From NCBI GenBank assembly GCA_942159475.1, contig OW804094.1:51208966-51272965 (forward strand): a DNA stretch of 64,000 nucleotides, given 5' to 3'. Both the position numbers and the translations under genes were made by a program. Positions 35,000-47,892 of the stretch are shown in pieces. Each line of letters starts with the position of its first letter. Position 1 is the stretch's first letter. The DNA comes from Sthenelais limicola (taxonomy: Eukaryota; Annelida; Polychaeta; Phyllodocida; Sigalionidae). A model generated the notes under the pieces. The model searched no databases. It saw only the letters and a list, made by a program, of their open reading frames with translations, and was not told the DNA's origin.

Positions 35000-35629
35000 A
35001 GTTTATTTTAGTAAGAATATCAAATGTGTACATACCCCATCTTTATCTAGTTCTTTGTTGTGGGTATATTCCAATGGATCGAAAATAAGCCAGGCCAATC
35101 CTTTTTTTTCTAGTCTCTCTCCACGATTCGACTTGCCTCGTTACTAAAGCAGTCCGTTTCTCCCTGTCTGGACATAAATTAATGTGAGTTCTTTGTTGTT
35201 GGATATGCTAGATAACAGTAACAACACAAGTTTACACACTTGTCTCAACCAGCCCCTACTCCTATTCGTCTCCTTTGATGAATTGGTCTTGATTAAATAA
35301 ATGAATGGAACTTAGCTCATGTGTTCTGCCATCTGACTGATCAAGCATACGCATTTACTCATAATCAGTTTTACATACCATTTACGTACCAACAGTGTGT
35401 CCGGTTAAAGCTGGTCCTTAATATCTAAGTTTTGGCAGGGAGGTGACTCCCAGGCGCAGTGTAATAGGCCCGACAACTAACACTGGTGGAGAGAAGCCAA
35501 CACCTTACTAAATGAATTAGCCAAACTAACCATGTATAATTCTAGAAGTACCTTTGTACTTCCAATGCTGTTGTGCCTCCCCTCAACTTTACATGATATT
35601 TCCGGTTCAACCCAAGCTTTTCTCTCAGC

Positions 35630-35662
<33 letters not shown>

Positions 35663-36420
35663 GGTCTTGGCTATGGTGTGTGTTCATGTTTTGATGCATG
35701 TATTTAATCACTAGAAATCAAAGGGCCAAAGCAAGGGATTTGGTCACAGCGCTTAATAATTGATCCATTTGTGTCTAATACAGCATGAAAACGATCCCCA
35801 GAATCGTTAATGCGGTGGCACCCGGTTAACCTTGGTACTGACCATGCGCATGACTTGCGCAGAACTACGTTGGATGGCTGTCTGCGATTTTAATAGTCCA
35901 TTCTCAGTCTTTTAAGACTTTTAAGTGTAAATCTATTCGAAATGAGTAAAGTATGGCTCGCAGCACTTCCGCCGTTTCTGTACTCCAGTATGAATATTGG
36001 TAAATAGAATTCAAGTCATCTTCCTAGTACTACTGTTGTCAGTAAGTAATATGAAACGAAAACCACATGTTTAATATAAAACCTGATTGTCCAATAGCTG
36101 ATGTAGAATATCCAAAATAACTATAAAATATACCAGAACACTTTTTATATCACCGGCAAGATAGTGGAACCTCAACTAAGAAATGAGAGGGATTTTCACT
36201 TGTTTAAATTGAGAGTGAAATATGTATTATTAAATAAACAGTCATATAGTATGCTATATCGATAAGGAATTATGAGCATGCATCTCAAACTTAGAAATAA
36301 GCGTGAAATATGGTTCAAGAGACACAAATGTATTGTAGTGTAAAATGTATTATGCGAACAGTCATAAAAAAATATATGTTACAGGAATTATGTAATTGGA
36401 ATTAGTTATAAGCATGAAAT
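35000..36420. other. No gene recognised; GA microsatellite with G run
   Basis: (GA)n at 35630-35651 runs directly into a run of G (about 35652-35664). Nothing else is supported. Confidence 0.45.
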
Positions 36421-36760
36421 ATTGGGTGATTAGATCATGAGGTTGTATTGCCTGAGGCCGTCTACGGGTCCAGGAAGAAGGCCAAAGCAAAGCCGAGGTC
36501 TTCCGGCCGAAGTAACACAACCAAATGATCTAATGGATTTAGTCCCCAATTGTTGGGTTGTTACTGTCATTAACAACACATTATAAATGATTTCGAAGCA
36601 AAATGAACCAGTGGAAAGCCATGAGCTTGCCATTTTGAGCATAGATATTGTTTTTTATTTTTGTTGATGTAAGCGGTCGGCCGGAAGCACTAGTAGGACT
36701 GCATGGTCTGCAGGCCTACAACTGCTGCCGCTATCCCACCAAAGGGCGAGTAAGGTTCAA
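36421..36760. repeat. Dispersed repeat copy B
   Basis: It is related to 1690-2110 (shared TTATAAATGATTTCGAAGCA, ACCAGTGGAAAGCCATGA and GATGTAAGCGG). The nested inverted ends are diverged here (TTTAGTCCCCAATTGTTGGG and CCCACCAAAGGGCGAGTAAG). Confidence 0.65.
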
Positions 36761-37767
36761 GAGACACAGATTGTATTGTAAATCATCCAATATTATATCA
36801 TTTTGTTCTCATCTCAACTGATTTCTTTCTATCCTACCGTTATCCTAATGTTATATTCCTACTCAGAAAAAAAATAGCCAGAAGCAGGGAGAAGCAGGTA
36901 GCCTTATACCTGATCTCTGTAATGTGATGGTGTTGAGCAAAGGCCAACACTATAAATGATAAGAAAGAAATCCCATTTGGGACAAATTCCGTTTTATAAT
37001 CAAAGTTGAGAAGTCATCTCAAAGTTTGAGAAGATCTAACAGACTTTGAAAAGATTTCGCAACTAATTTTCGCAACTTGTAGAATTTTCGCCATATCTGC
37101 TAGGCTACTTCATATATTTACTGGGAATTTTCGGAATCATCTTCACCGGTGCGTGAATCAATAAGCAAAGTCAGGACTTTTCTGAGTGTCAAATCTTCCT
37201 TTGAAATATGTTTGATGGGTACAATAATATAGAATTTAAGTCGTCACTGTAATTGTATAGTAATGTATGGTTTTCTCCAGAATAAATGTAATAGTGAGGT
37301 GTGGGAATATATAATATATATAAATAGGTGTAGCATTTAGCGCGACACTATGTTTGAGCTATATCATCTTTCATGTTGATATATTAGCAGCTGTATCTCC
37401 ATATGAATGCTCAATATTTGCTAAAAAGTGTTAACAGTAAAAGTCTGTATATTCCTGCATATATGACTGGGTCACTTGTCGATAGGGTGTCATTTTTGAC
37501 TGATGTAAAAGGGGAGAAAGCTTGGTACCCTAGTGAAAGTTTGCTGTAAAAAGCTTGCGATCGCCGACTTTTAGTCTCACTAGAATTAACGTATTGTTTA
37601 GGAGTTGATAACTTTGATAATCTCAGTACCCTATGCGCAATAGCGATTTCCGGACATGCGTTATCGCCAGCGCAACTTGGGTAATGTGAGGGGAGAAAGT
37701 ATGGTCCCCGAGTGAAGGCCCAGTTTGAGGGATTACGGAAAAATGGCAAGCCCATTGCAGCTAATGT

Positions 37768-37833
37768 GTATGATAAATAATTGGAACTCAACACGAAGCT
37801 GCAGGATAGTCGACGGACAGCATTGTCCGCCTA
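37768..37833. repeat. Dispersed 66-base repeat, copy 1
   Basis: GTATGATAAATAATTGGAAC and GCAGGATAGTCGACGGACAG are repeated almost unchanged at 42531-42596. The end GGACAGCATTGTCC is a small palindrome. Confidence 0.75.
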
Positions 37834-39190
37834 TTTATTAGACAAAAGAAAAGGTTTCTGCGGGAATTACTAGGTCTGTCTGTCTCTGTGTAATAGACTA
37901 TAATTATCTAATTATTCTACATACGCGGTAAGGGTCAAATGAGAGAAGCAATAACCTCCGCACGAACAGGAACTATAATTATCCGAAGGACTAACGGACA
38001 CGTATAGACTTTACGTGAAACTAAAACTGTGAAAACACGTCTTCACTGAATCTTTAATCTTAAATTTTTTGATTGAATGAAGCACTCTCACCGCTTGATA
38101 TTGTTATTTCACACCTTATATTATGTATACCTATGTACTTTCATTTCTACGATTATATATCTGGCTGGGGCAAGGCCAGCTCAGATCAAGCTCAGCTATG
38201 GCTCCACCTGGTGGGACTCATAATTATCTCGCCCCATATAGATAATGTGGCACATATGAGCGTCATTTGGGTTGAAAAACAACAGCCCCTCCAGAGGCTA
38301 AAATACTTACCTGAGAGTATTTGCTTTGGTACTCTTTAATCCCGGAGAGAAAAATAGTCAAGACGGAAGTATTCTTTGACGTCTTTTTAAATATTTCTTT
38401 AATAATGAGATCAACAAAATGCTTATTTCCGTGCATGCACCACACATAAAAAACGGAGGTTTTCCTATCCAAACTACTATAAAATGCAGCAGTTTTCATC
38501 AATAAATAAATTATTATTATTAGTGTAGTGGTTTTTCCCCTAATGGCGGACTTTGGTGAGTAGTATGCCATTGGCGGACTTTGGTGAGTAGTACCAAAAT
38601 TAACACCAGGTGGACAGGCGGCCTACCGGCCCTAGGTCAGAGGTTAGCAGGGTTCATATACACATGTATGCTATAGTTCTCAGCTTCTCATCGCACAATT
38701 CCCGATTAAACATGCATTTATAGGCACTGAACAACAGGTGTCTGGCATTATTGAGTTGCATTCTGTTGTTCATAATATTAGACCTTCCATAATCTAAAAC
38801 TGAGGCTCGAAATAATGTCCCCCTGCCTTGTCAACCCTTAGCTACTCTTGTTTTAGCTTGTTTTAGTAGCCCAGAGATTTATATTTTGATTTGAATTAGG
38901 GTATAGAGAAATTGAAACACCTTAAGGGGGTATAGTCTATTAACCTTGAAATAAAAAACGTAATCTTTCCTAAATGATATGATACCACTTATAGGCCTAG
39001 AAATTATGTATAGAAAAGGAAGCTTAAAAAGGTAATATATACATTGAGAGATAAGGGGTATTTCTACTCTTTCCGGAGATAAGGGGTAGAAAATTAGGGA
39101 ATGAGCCTATGTGTCTATCTAATATACTGAGTGGGGTGGCCGGGACCCTACCATATCGTATCAGACTCTATTATTACCGGTATGGTATGA
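37834..39190. other. No gene recognised
   Basis: Only short frames. A tandem pair of GGCGGACTTTGGTGAGTAGT lies at 38544-38592. Confidence 0.45.
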
Positions 39191-39194
39191 ATAC

Positions 39195-40358
39195 TATGAT
39201 ACCATATGAGTAATTCTCCCAAACGGGCAGCATTTGATTTCAGGAGGCCTTTTTTTTTTAGAAAAAATACAATTCGTCAAATCTCTACAATTTTTGGCGT
39301 ACATATAGAAGGGAATATCATCATTATACTGACAAAGTTTGGGAAGGCTGTGCCAAATATTTTGATTCCTACACCTATGCTTCAGAAACCCCCATTTTTG
39401 CTTTTTTCGCCTATATTAAGCCAGATTTATCAAATAATATTGTGTAAATTTGATATGAGTAACGCAGTAATTATGGCAGCAATATTAAATAAGAAAGTGA
39501 CAGCTAGGAAATCGATGGTAGCCGCCAACATAGGACCTGGTTGTAACCCAAGTTTGAATAACTTTTTGGCAAAATATCCGTTTTATTTCTATACAGTAAC
39601 TGTGCTAATACAGAAGGATCTCTATTATTCCTATTAATTATGGCGTAACGGCGACGCTATGTGGTAATGGCGACATTCCAACATAGGCTCACTGCAATTC
39701 AACAGCATCTGCATTTATTCATATCTATATCTTTTACCGAATTCAGCTGGGCCTAAAGAATTATGATAATAGGCGAAATTGCAAAAAAATATATTTCATT
39801 CTAAATTATGGGACTTAATTCACATGTCGTAACGCGACATAAAACATTCCAACATGAATTCAATGAATTGTATTTTAGGAAATAAGAGGGTTCATACACA
39901 TTATAGGCTAATAACTTTGATTTTTATCAAAAGATACCTATGTGTACATCTTCCCTACCCCCCAATATTACATGCAATGTAATATTTATGGTGACTCTTT
40001 GGGTATTTCATTAGTTTGAAGCTAAATATTCCAAAATGATATTTTCCATGTCTAGATCGGTTTATACTAGAGATTCCTTAGATATTGTGTTTTTCATAAT
40101 AACAAACATGTGTGCATGTGTCAGAACCATTTTTCGTCAGCAAAAGTAATATATTTTCTAAATGCGCCAGTGTATTATATTCGAATTCCATAATTATTGA
40201 ATTATTGAATGTAGGGTACCCCCGACCTCATTTCGGCCAAGGAATTGAAATAAAATGGTTATAATCGTGTGTGACCATCCCAAATACAGGTTGTAGACAC
40301 CCTAGGTTGGAAAACCAAATGATGCTCGATTGGGAGAATTACTCATATATACGGTATA
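39195..40358. mobile_element. Inverted-repeat element of about 1.15 kb
   Basis: ATGAGTAATTCTCCCAAACG (left, from about 39206) is matched inverted by GATTGGGAGAATTACTCAT (right, about 40328-40346). Pairing extends through the CAGCATTTGATT/AACCAAATGATG block and weakly outward through GATACC/GGTATA. The interior is AT-rich. Confidence 0.65.
39206..39637 (+). CDS. Unrecognised 143-codon ORF at the left end of the inverted-repeat element
   Basis: The ATG is inside the left terminal repeat and the frame runs to 39637. I recognise no transposase DDE/DDD pattern, zinc finger or other domain. The protein is rich in Ile, Lys and Asn, as expected of translated AT-rich DNA. It could be a remnant or chance open frame. 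Confidence 0.2.
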   Translation: MSNSPKRAAFDFRRPFFFRKNTIRQISTIFGVHIEGNIIIILTKFGKAVPNILIPTPMLQKPPFLLFSPILSQIYQIILCKFDMSNAVIMAAILNKKVTARKSMVAANIGPGCNPSLNNFLAKYPFYFYTVTVLIQKDLYYSY

Positions 40359-40359
40359 G

Positions 40360-41430
40360 ATTCTGTTCACTGGCAGTAAATGTGTGGAGCTGCTATATAT
40401 TATAGATGCAGCATGGATACAAAGCCTCCTTAATTCAGTATAACCCGGTTTGTTTTACATAAATAGATACGGTACTTATACTAGATACATGTATGTTAAT
40501 CTGTCTGAAAAATCGGGAGATCTCCCGCCAAGTCGGGAGGTTTGGCACCTCTGTCAGCATGCAACGAAATGTCTGACCCATGTGTCATAGGTCGCCGGGG
40601 GTCAACCCCTATCCTCCTGGGCCGCTTCTTGGCTCCACCTGGTGGTTAACTACATCGTCACTAAAGTTCGCCATACCACCGACCAGATTCACTTTCGACG
40701 TTCCACACAAAGAAGACACAACACAGACGTAAACTACGTTACTCCAGCTCCCTTCTTTATTCAACTCTTATCCGGACATGAAGCTCCCAGAAGCTTGACA
40801 CAACCTTGGTGTCCGTGGACACCTAACTATTATGGAGTGCAGTACAAAGAGGTCCCTGCACTCGTACACATATTAAGTCCTTGTAAGGAATAAAGAAGGA
40901 GAGAACCTTTAACATTGAGAGTCTGGAAGTGTAAATAATAAAGCCCAACATGGCTACTAAAAGTTATAATAAAAGATGATAAAGAGACACAAGGCCTTTA
41001 TGTAAGTTAAGAATGTAAAACCAAGCATGGTTCGCCCCGTGGCGCTTGCTGGTGTTAGTCACCAGAAGTAAAACCCCTACAATAGCATAAATCATTTTTT
41101 CTTGGTGTTAAAATATGCAAGAAACACCAGGCACATAAATACATACAAAAACTGTATTTGAACTAATTTGGATAGGGGCCACAAGCATAAAAAAGTATGG
41201 CGCCGTAACTGGGGTCTAGAGGGCGACCATGTCGCCGTAATGGGGGTCTAGAGGGGGCGGTGTCTGAAGTGGGGTTGAAACTATTTTTTCTAAATTTTCC
41301 CCTACTAATTTTGCCTCTAAATACCTAAATATAACTTATGTTTACCTTCATAAACAACCGAATTGCAAGGCAACTTAATAGGAAAACAAGGGGAAACAGT
41401 GTTATTAATATTTTTGCATATATTCTAAAT
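40360..41430. other. No gene recognised
   Basis: An 83-codon frame at 40642-40893 lies in a GC-richer patch. A 15-base GGCTCCACCTGGTGG segment there is shared with about 38200, so the patch may be part of a repeat. Confidence 0.4.
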
Positions 41431-41533
41431 AAATAGAGAGAATGGGACGAGCCGGCAATAATCGAAAATTTATAGGACGAGATTCGTCCACATAAGCACT
41501 CTGCCTACGGCATCGTGCTTATGTGGACGAATC
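41431..41533. repeat. Hairpin-family element with perfect 19-base arms (H4)
   Basis: AAATAGAGAGAATGGGAC opens the copy. GATTCGTCCACATAAGCAC (41481-41499) and its exact inverse (41515-41533) surround the loop TCTGCCTACGGCATC. The GGACGAGATT word just before the arm is shared with the copy at 12073. Confidence 0.75.
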
Positions 41534-41739
41534 AAGCATATCATTCAAAAGAGAATTTAATGCTCTATTTAATGATGTAGGTCTTATTATGTATTTCTAT
41601 AATCATAGTACCAGAATCACCAGAAGACCCTCAGGGTATGTCTACATAGTTAACATAGGCTTTGGACCGGGCGGACTTGACTTGAAGACTGAGATTGGGT
41701 TTTGGTTTTTTTTTTCTCTTTAATAAAATAGGTCTACCA

Positions 41740-42596
41740 GTTTCGTCTGTATTAGCAGCAATAAACCAATGGAAGCAATTTAAGAATTTTCAGCCCTGTA
41801 TAGCCAAATGACGCTTACATTACTGGATTCGGCCCGGGTCGAGACACAAGAGAACTCTTAATTGAAGGTGAGAGTACATGGAAGCTCTTACAGGATGAAG
41901 ATATAAAATAAACGGCTGGCCTTCGTAGAAGGTTTAAGAAGAGGAGAGCGTGGGAGGGGAAGAGAATATAGGTGTGTATGCTAGGCGGAGCAGCGAAGGA
42001 GTGAGTGGGAGGGAGCGGGGGTACCTGCCCGAGGAGCAGGGGTGAGAGGGGGTAGTGTAGGTGTCTCTCACCAGGGCCGCAGAAATGACAGCGCATTACT
42101 AGTAAGCAATGCACCCACAATGGTGGAATTGCTCATATATGTTCAGAATGTCTGGGTAAAATATGATGCCCGAATTAATATCAGAACCATTGCAAAACAG
42201 AGAGTGCTTTAGTCAGATCCAAAGCACAATGGGTAATTGAAGGTGAAAAACAGACAAGGTATAATCTTTCTAATTTTAATCGTCATTTATGTTGAAATAT
42301 TTACCCTTCCGCTTTGCCCTTTCCATCGGAATTCAGGTCACAGTGTCTGCCAAGCTGCCCCGACCACAATATTCATTATCAACGTTCTCAATCTCGTTTA
42401 TATTAGCAGCAATACATCTAGTTTGTTTATGTACGAGAAAAAATAAATCAATGCATGGACAATTAATCTTCAACCTTGGATGGCCAAATGACGCATTTTT
42501 GGTGGAAGTGTTCATATATATAATCCATACGTATGATAAATAATTGGAACTCAACACTAACCTGCAGGATAGTCGACGGACAGCTTTGTCCGCCTA
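41740..42596. repeat. Diverged local duplication with second copy of the 66-base repeat
   Basis: TTAGCAGCAATA...CCAAATGACGC occurs at about 41750-41815 and 42401-42495, and TTGAAGGTGA follows or precedes each. The 66-base repeat of 37768-37833 ends the block at 42531-42596. Confidence 0.5.
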
Positions 42597-43024
42597 ACAC
42601 CCAAACTATAAGAAGGGAGCTTTTAATTGTATTGTTCTTCTATATTTTTCTGTTAACGTCCCCATGTAAAACATTTGTTCTCCTGGGAAAAGGTACGTAC
42701 GTAAGAGACCGCAGATGGATTAAATTCCAGTCTCCTCACGAGACAATCGCGACATGAATACCTTATTAAACTATGTAACTTATTATTTTCCCTTATCCCT
42801 CCAAGCACCGTTCTTGATATACTGCAGATTGTTCATTAATATCACTTGCACTCTCTCGAATTGACGAGTGCATTTTGTGTTCTACGCGTTTCTCATCTGC
42901 CTACCATGTTGTTTGTCAGCATAATCTATATATACTCCAGACACGTATTTACCATTTTTCAAGAGTGACTTCACCAACGGAGTATAGTGAACTTCTTCAC
43001 CAGGGAGGGTACTCTTAGACACCT

Positions 43025-43960
43025 TCCAACATCTCCTAACCTTTAGAACAGAGACATTTTAAAAACTTGATCAATTACCTTTAGAACATTTACATACCTC
43101 ATAAGCTTTACTCAAGTCGAACCTTAGCACCTACCGCAATATTCAAGCAACACACAACGTACGTACGTCTAGACAGACGGAAACCACTGTTGCTGCCACC
43201 TGAACATATCTGCTACTGCTATAAAACCATGTCATATTTTATAATCTTCTAAATGTCCCATTAGCCCGTGTATTTCTCCGAGATTCATCATTACATCTTT
43301 AAAATACTCATCTATTGAATGTTTATACTTTACGTTACCCCATTACGGACCTCATTAAATTCTTTACTCTTTCGTAGTTATATTTCTACTTTATTCCATA
43401 ATTGAATTGAATTGAAAGGCATGTTATTGCACTTTTTAAATGCTTATGATGGGGGTTTTTCCTGCAGGTGGGAGGCTTCTGTTTTCTCTTGTAGAGTACA
43501 ATATCGATTCAACCCATGACTGAAATCGATTCGCAGTTTTCAATATTTAATAATTACAACATAATGCAATATGGCGTTAAACAGTTAGGTTAAATATTAC
43601 ACTCAGAATACTGATGCTACACAGTACAAAAATAGTAGAGAAATATAATTATGAAAGGTTTCATTTATCTTCTCCCATTTTTCCTCCTTGCACCAGTGTT
43701 GACTCATGTATAAATTGTTTTTCATATTTTACCATCCTTTGAAACTCTCATTTGAACTTTCCATCGAGGAGGATCGCACACGCCATTTGTAGACGCCTTA
43801 TAATACTTTAAACAGAGACATTTTAACTTTAAATACACCAGTGAACATCTTACCCTAAGAGCTTAACTCAAAATCAAGCTATTCCTACATATTGTCTACA
43901 CGTCTGGAGGGACGGGGACCTATTCATGAGACTACCGACTGCTGCTGCCTGATCGACCTA
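43025..43960. repeat. Diverged tandem duplication
   Basis: CTTTAGAACAGAGACATTTT (43039-43058) and the related CTTTAAACAGAGACATTTTA (43807-43826) start two segments that also share GTCTAGACAGACGGA-like and GACTGCTGCTGCC-like words in the same order. No gene is seen. Confidence 0.4.
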
Positions 43961-44780
43961 CCTTTTTACTGTATTCGATGTTTTTCAATGTTTACCTCTT
44001 GGTTATATACTACTCGGTATCATTTAACTTCTTTAAAACGGGTATTTTACCTTATTTCACATTTATATAATTCTTTAAATACCTCTGACCTTTTCTATAT
44101 CTGTGTAGTTACCTCCTCCTGGGTCCCTTTAGCTGGTGCACTTATCAGGAGTCAGCTAACAACCTTTTCTCGGTCGATTTGTGTATTTTATATTTTTATC
44201 TTTTAAATTGCCTGTCAGGCCGCTATTCGAGCTGTTTCTGACTCTTTATCTTTATTTTTCCTGTAAATATGTTCCAGGATAAAAACTCGTGATTATTAGG
44301 CCTAGGTCGAGAAAGCATTATTTTTCTCTATCTAAAATAATGTTTACCTTCGTACATATCTAGTGATCATCTTCCATTATTTTATTATATGTTACATAAT
44401 TTTCCCCTATTAAGACATTTTTCCATAACCCTTAATTTCCAAAACCCTCAAGATCACTAGATATATTTTTATTCCTATGCTTTAGCATAGCAAATGCCAA
44501 CAGATATTAAGTTAAACAGCAGCTCCGAGGTTTTGGGATTTTCACCAACCACGGCAGCCATCATACTTTTATCTGGGTCATCCAGTAGCGCTCGCTCACC
44601 GCACGCCCCTACACGGTAGTGTTGCGGTCACCGGGTGACTGGCGCTGGTTAGCTTATCTTATCGGGGCAGAGGCGTCCTTTCATATAATTTGTCACTTAT
44701 CTAATTACGTAATTTCAAGTCATTTTGCACAAGTTTTATATTTTATTACAAGTATTTTAGCCATTTCCAATTTTCAGAGC

Positions 44781-44996
44781 CGCGTTTCATAAGTAACGCA
44801 GCGCGCGTTATAGGACCTAACGACAGTCATTACCAAATAAAGAATGACATATTTTAACATAGCGCGCGGTAAGGGCCAAAATTTAAGGCAACTAACGTTG
44901 CGTTACTATAATGAACGCGCCTTAAATTTATCGCTATCTGTGACCCATAGTTACGCTACCATAACGAACGCGCGCTGCGTTACTTATGAAACGCCC
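44781..44996. mobile_element. GC-rich inverted-repeat element (MITE-like), copy 1
   Basis: It starts CGCGTTTCATAAGTAACGCA and ends TGCGTTACTTATGAAACGCC, inverted. GCGCGCGTTA is repeated in both arms. The internal part has more GCGCG and TAACG words in both orientations. The same ends occur at 60218-60343. Confidence 0.75.
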
Positions 44997-44999
44997 TAC

Positions 45000-45460
45000 A
45001 GATTGTCAATTTTCTCATATATTAGCATAATTTTATTATGTAACTATTCGGTAATCTTACCGGTAATTAAGCCGATGGCGTAATTAATTTTTAAGTTTTA
45101 ATTACGTACCATTACGTAATCTTACATAACATCGCATAACTAATTTGATTATGCATTTTTCGTAACTTAAATTATGTATTATTACATAACACTGCAGGGC
45201 ACTGTTGCCACTGTATTTGCATAATTTTTAATTATTTTTTATTGTGTAACTATTACGTAAGGTTACGCAACTCGGTGATTTGCATTAGGCTAATAATCAC
45301 AATCAATATTTCCAATATGTCACTTCAATTTCATGTTTTTTTATTATGTAATCTTTAATGCTTCCGCCTATTACATGATATTATATAACTGTAAGCCTTA
45401 TGCCACAATTAATGTCATTTTAATTAACATCTCGTCGGCGGAGCGACTTATAGTAATTGG
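45000..45460. repeat. Cluster of TTACGTAA / TTATGTAAT words
   Basis: At least ten variants of ATTACGTAAT, TTACATAAC and TTATGTAAT occur irregularly, in both orientations. There is no fixed period. Confidence 0.5.
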
Positions 45461-45469
45461 GGGATAATA

Positions 45470-45785
45470 TGTTATACCTTATGGCATCATAAGTATACAT
45501 CCCTAAAATTTCCATTCAATACCTCCTACCTGTGTGAGGGTTCACGCCACAGTGAGGGATCCCTCATCCTGATTGGTCGGCCACGCCCTCCAATCAGCAT
45601 GGGAGTCCGAGGCTCTCCTGACGGCAAGCCTCTCCCATGATATAAGGGGTTCTCTGACCCATTAACACTAGTTACCCTCGCACCTGTATAACACCAAAGG
45701 TCATTTTAAACCTGTACCAGGAATAAAGGCTATTTTCAACTTCACTCGATTCTCCTTCGCCCTTTGTGTTACACCACTTGTAACA
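45470..45785 (+). mobile_element. LTR-like element, copy 2 (probable solo LTR)
   Basis: It starts TGTTATACC and ends CTTGTAACA. A TATAAGG box-like word lies at about 45641 and AATAAA at 45722-45727, in the order promoter then polyadenylation signal expected of an LTR. It is related to 29282-29624 on the other strand. Neither primer-binding site nor polypurine tract is convincing next to it. Confidence 0.6.
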
Positions 45786-47890
45786 CTTTCACTGCGCAAG
45801 AATCTGGGTCACCACACAGCTTGGCGTGTTCACCACCCAGATCCTTCTGCCTTTATGCACTTGTCAATTGCATCCCCAACCCCATCCCCGGGGGTATGGG
45901 GGAATGGTAGGGGTATGTTAGAGAAAATATGCCCCCACCGGGCGGGTATTTCCCTCAGTTTACAGGAGTATCAACTGGAGACGGAACAGTGCGGGGGAAT
46001 GTCTCTCAGCGCCAACTCCAGGGTGGACTATGTGACATGTACATGACTGCGTGTCGGTAGGGGGGTGCAGATAAAGGGGATTTCCCCACGATTTTGGGGC
46101 ATTTGATGCGTTTTAGAGCACTAAAGTTTTTAATCGCATATGGACTGTGACAATTTTTAAGTCTAAATTTAAATTGTATATTTCTATTACTTATTTCGAC
46201 ACCCATATGTTCACACACTAACATATGAGACCACAAGAGGGTTGCAGATCAGTATGGGATCTTTAATGGACTCAGTGATTTTAGGTACTCCTGTAATGCT
46301 GTAAATTCTAATTTAGTTCTAAGTTTAAGTGGGACATATTATCAAATCATACATACTACCAGCCTATTAAAAAACAGGGTGCGACAAGATCCAGATTATC
46401 CACCTGTCAGATTTGAAATCTACCTGCCCTCCTTAAAGTTTCACCTGCCCAATCTTTTCTGGAACCCTTAACTCTAAAAAAATAACATTCATATCTTTAT
46501 GACATCCCAGATTCCGTCTATAAATATTATCAATATTGCTTAATATTATGTCTGTTGAATAATACGTTCAATCTCGAAGTACAAAAATATGAATGGTATA
46601 TTTAGTCCTATACCAGGTAGATGTCTGAAATGTTGCGTATGATGTCAGGTTTATGGGCCTACATCAAATATTTAATATGAATATTCTAGCAGCAGAATTC
46701 CCACTTGGGTATATGTGGGATATCACATTCGGCCACAACCTTGTGTACATGGGGAAGAGATCAAATGGGATCAAATGACGGTTCAGTATGCTATGTTTGT
46801 ACATAAACTAGCACATGTATGTGAAACACCCCAATATGCTCACTATTATTAACCGCTAAAAGGTTTCATCTTTTAATTTGATCAATCTGGAAATGTTAGT
46901 CTGTGTAAGACACGGTATCTTTTTGGACCATGTGATCTGAGTAACACCCCACCAATGTCGACATACATAAATATAATTGGTTCGATATTTATAATATAGC
47001 CAATAATGAAATATATCGAAATGTGTCTTTCCAATGACATAGGCAAACTCTACTTAGAAACTCCGATCTCTGTCTACAGAATCCCGCATCACATAACACT
47101 GTTCTATTAATTGTAAATACTCCCTCATCAATCGCACGATCATGAAATTTGAATCGGACCTATACATTTAGACAAACAATTCAAAATGCTTGGAATACCT
47201 AGCCCTTATTGAAAACGGAGAATACACACACGGCGTTACTGAACTTCCAACTCTTCAAAGCAAATGATACGGAGTATAAATAATCATCCAACGTAACGTA
47301 TTAGGGACAGCAATTCAGAAGCACTCAATACAACAAGGTGCCATACCTCATTGTGCTTACCCCTCAAACCTAAAGTACCTATTATGAGAACACGCATTTC
47401 CTACAAATAGCCTTCACTCTCCCCTCCCCTCTGCTTATATATGAGTTATGTAAGATGTTGCCTCAACCCATTCCCTAATAAGATAATTAATTCTAAATAT
47501 AGTAATTATCAACGATATGATAAAGCCCTAATTGAAAAATCCATGTTATTATGAACGCTCTGTTGGAAGTTTTTATTGTCATGAGGTAACTGTGATATAC
47601 ATACTTGTACAATCTTATATTATTACTCTCAAATTAGGAGTTCAGGCCCCAACGTGCATTACGTGCAAACATAGCCCTAATACCGTCAGTGAACGGTATC
47701 TTTTTTAATTGAAACTCGAAGTACCCTTCAAATTAGCTTGAATATATTTCAGGAATGCGCTTTCATTAGATAATATAGGTAATCGACGGGCAAATCCACC
47801 ATGACCATCTTTAATGAAAATGTAAATTCAACTTTTACCTAATGGAACCACAAATTCCGTAACTCGCCCATTAATGATTGTGGCATAATA
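45786..47890. other. No gene recognised
   Basis: Short frames only, no recognised domain or repeat. Confidence 0.4.
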
Positions 47891-47892
47891 GA

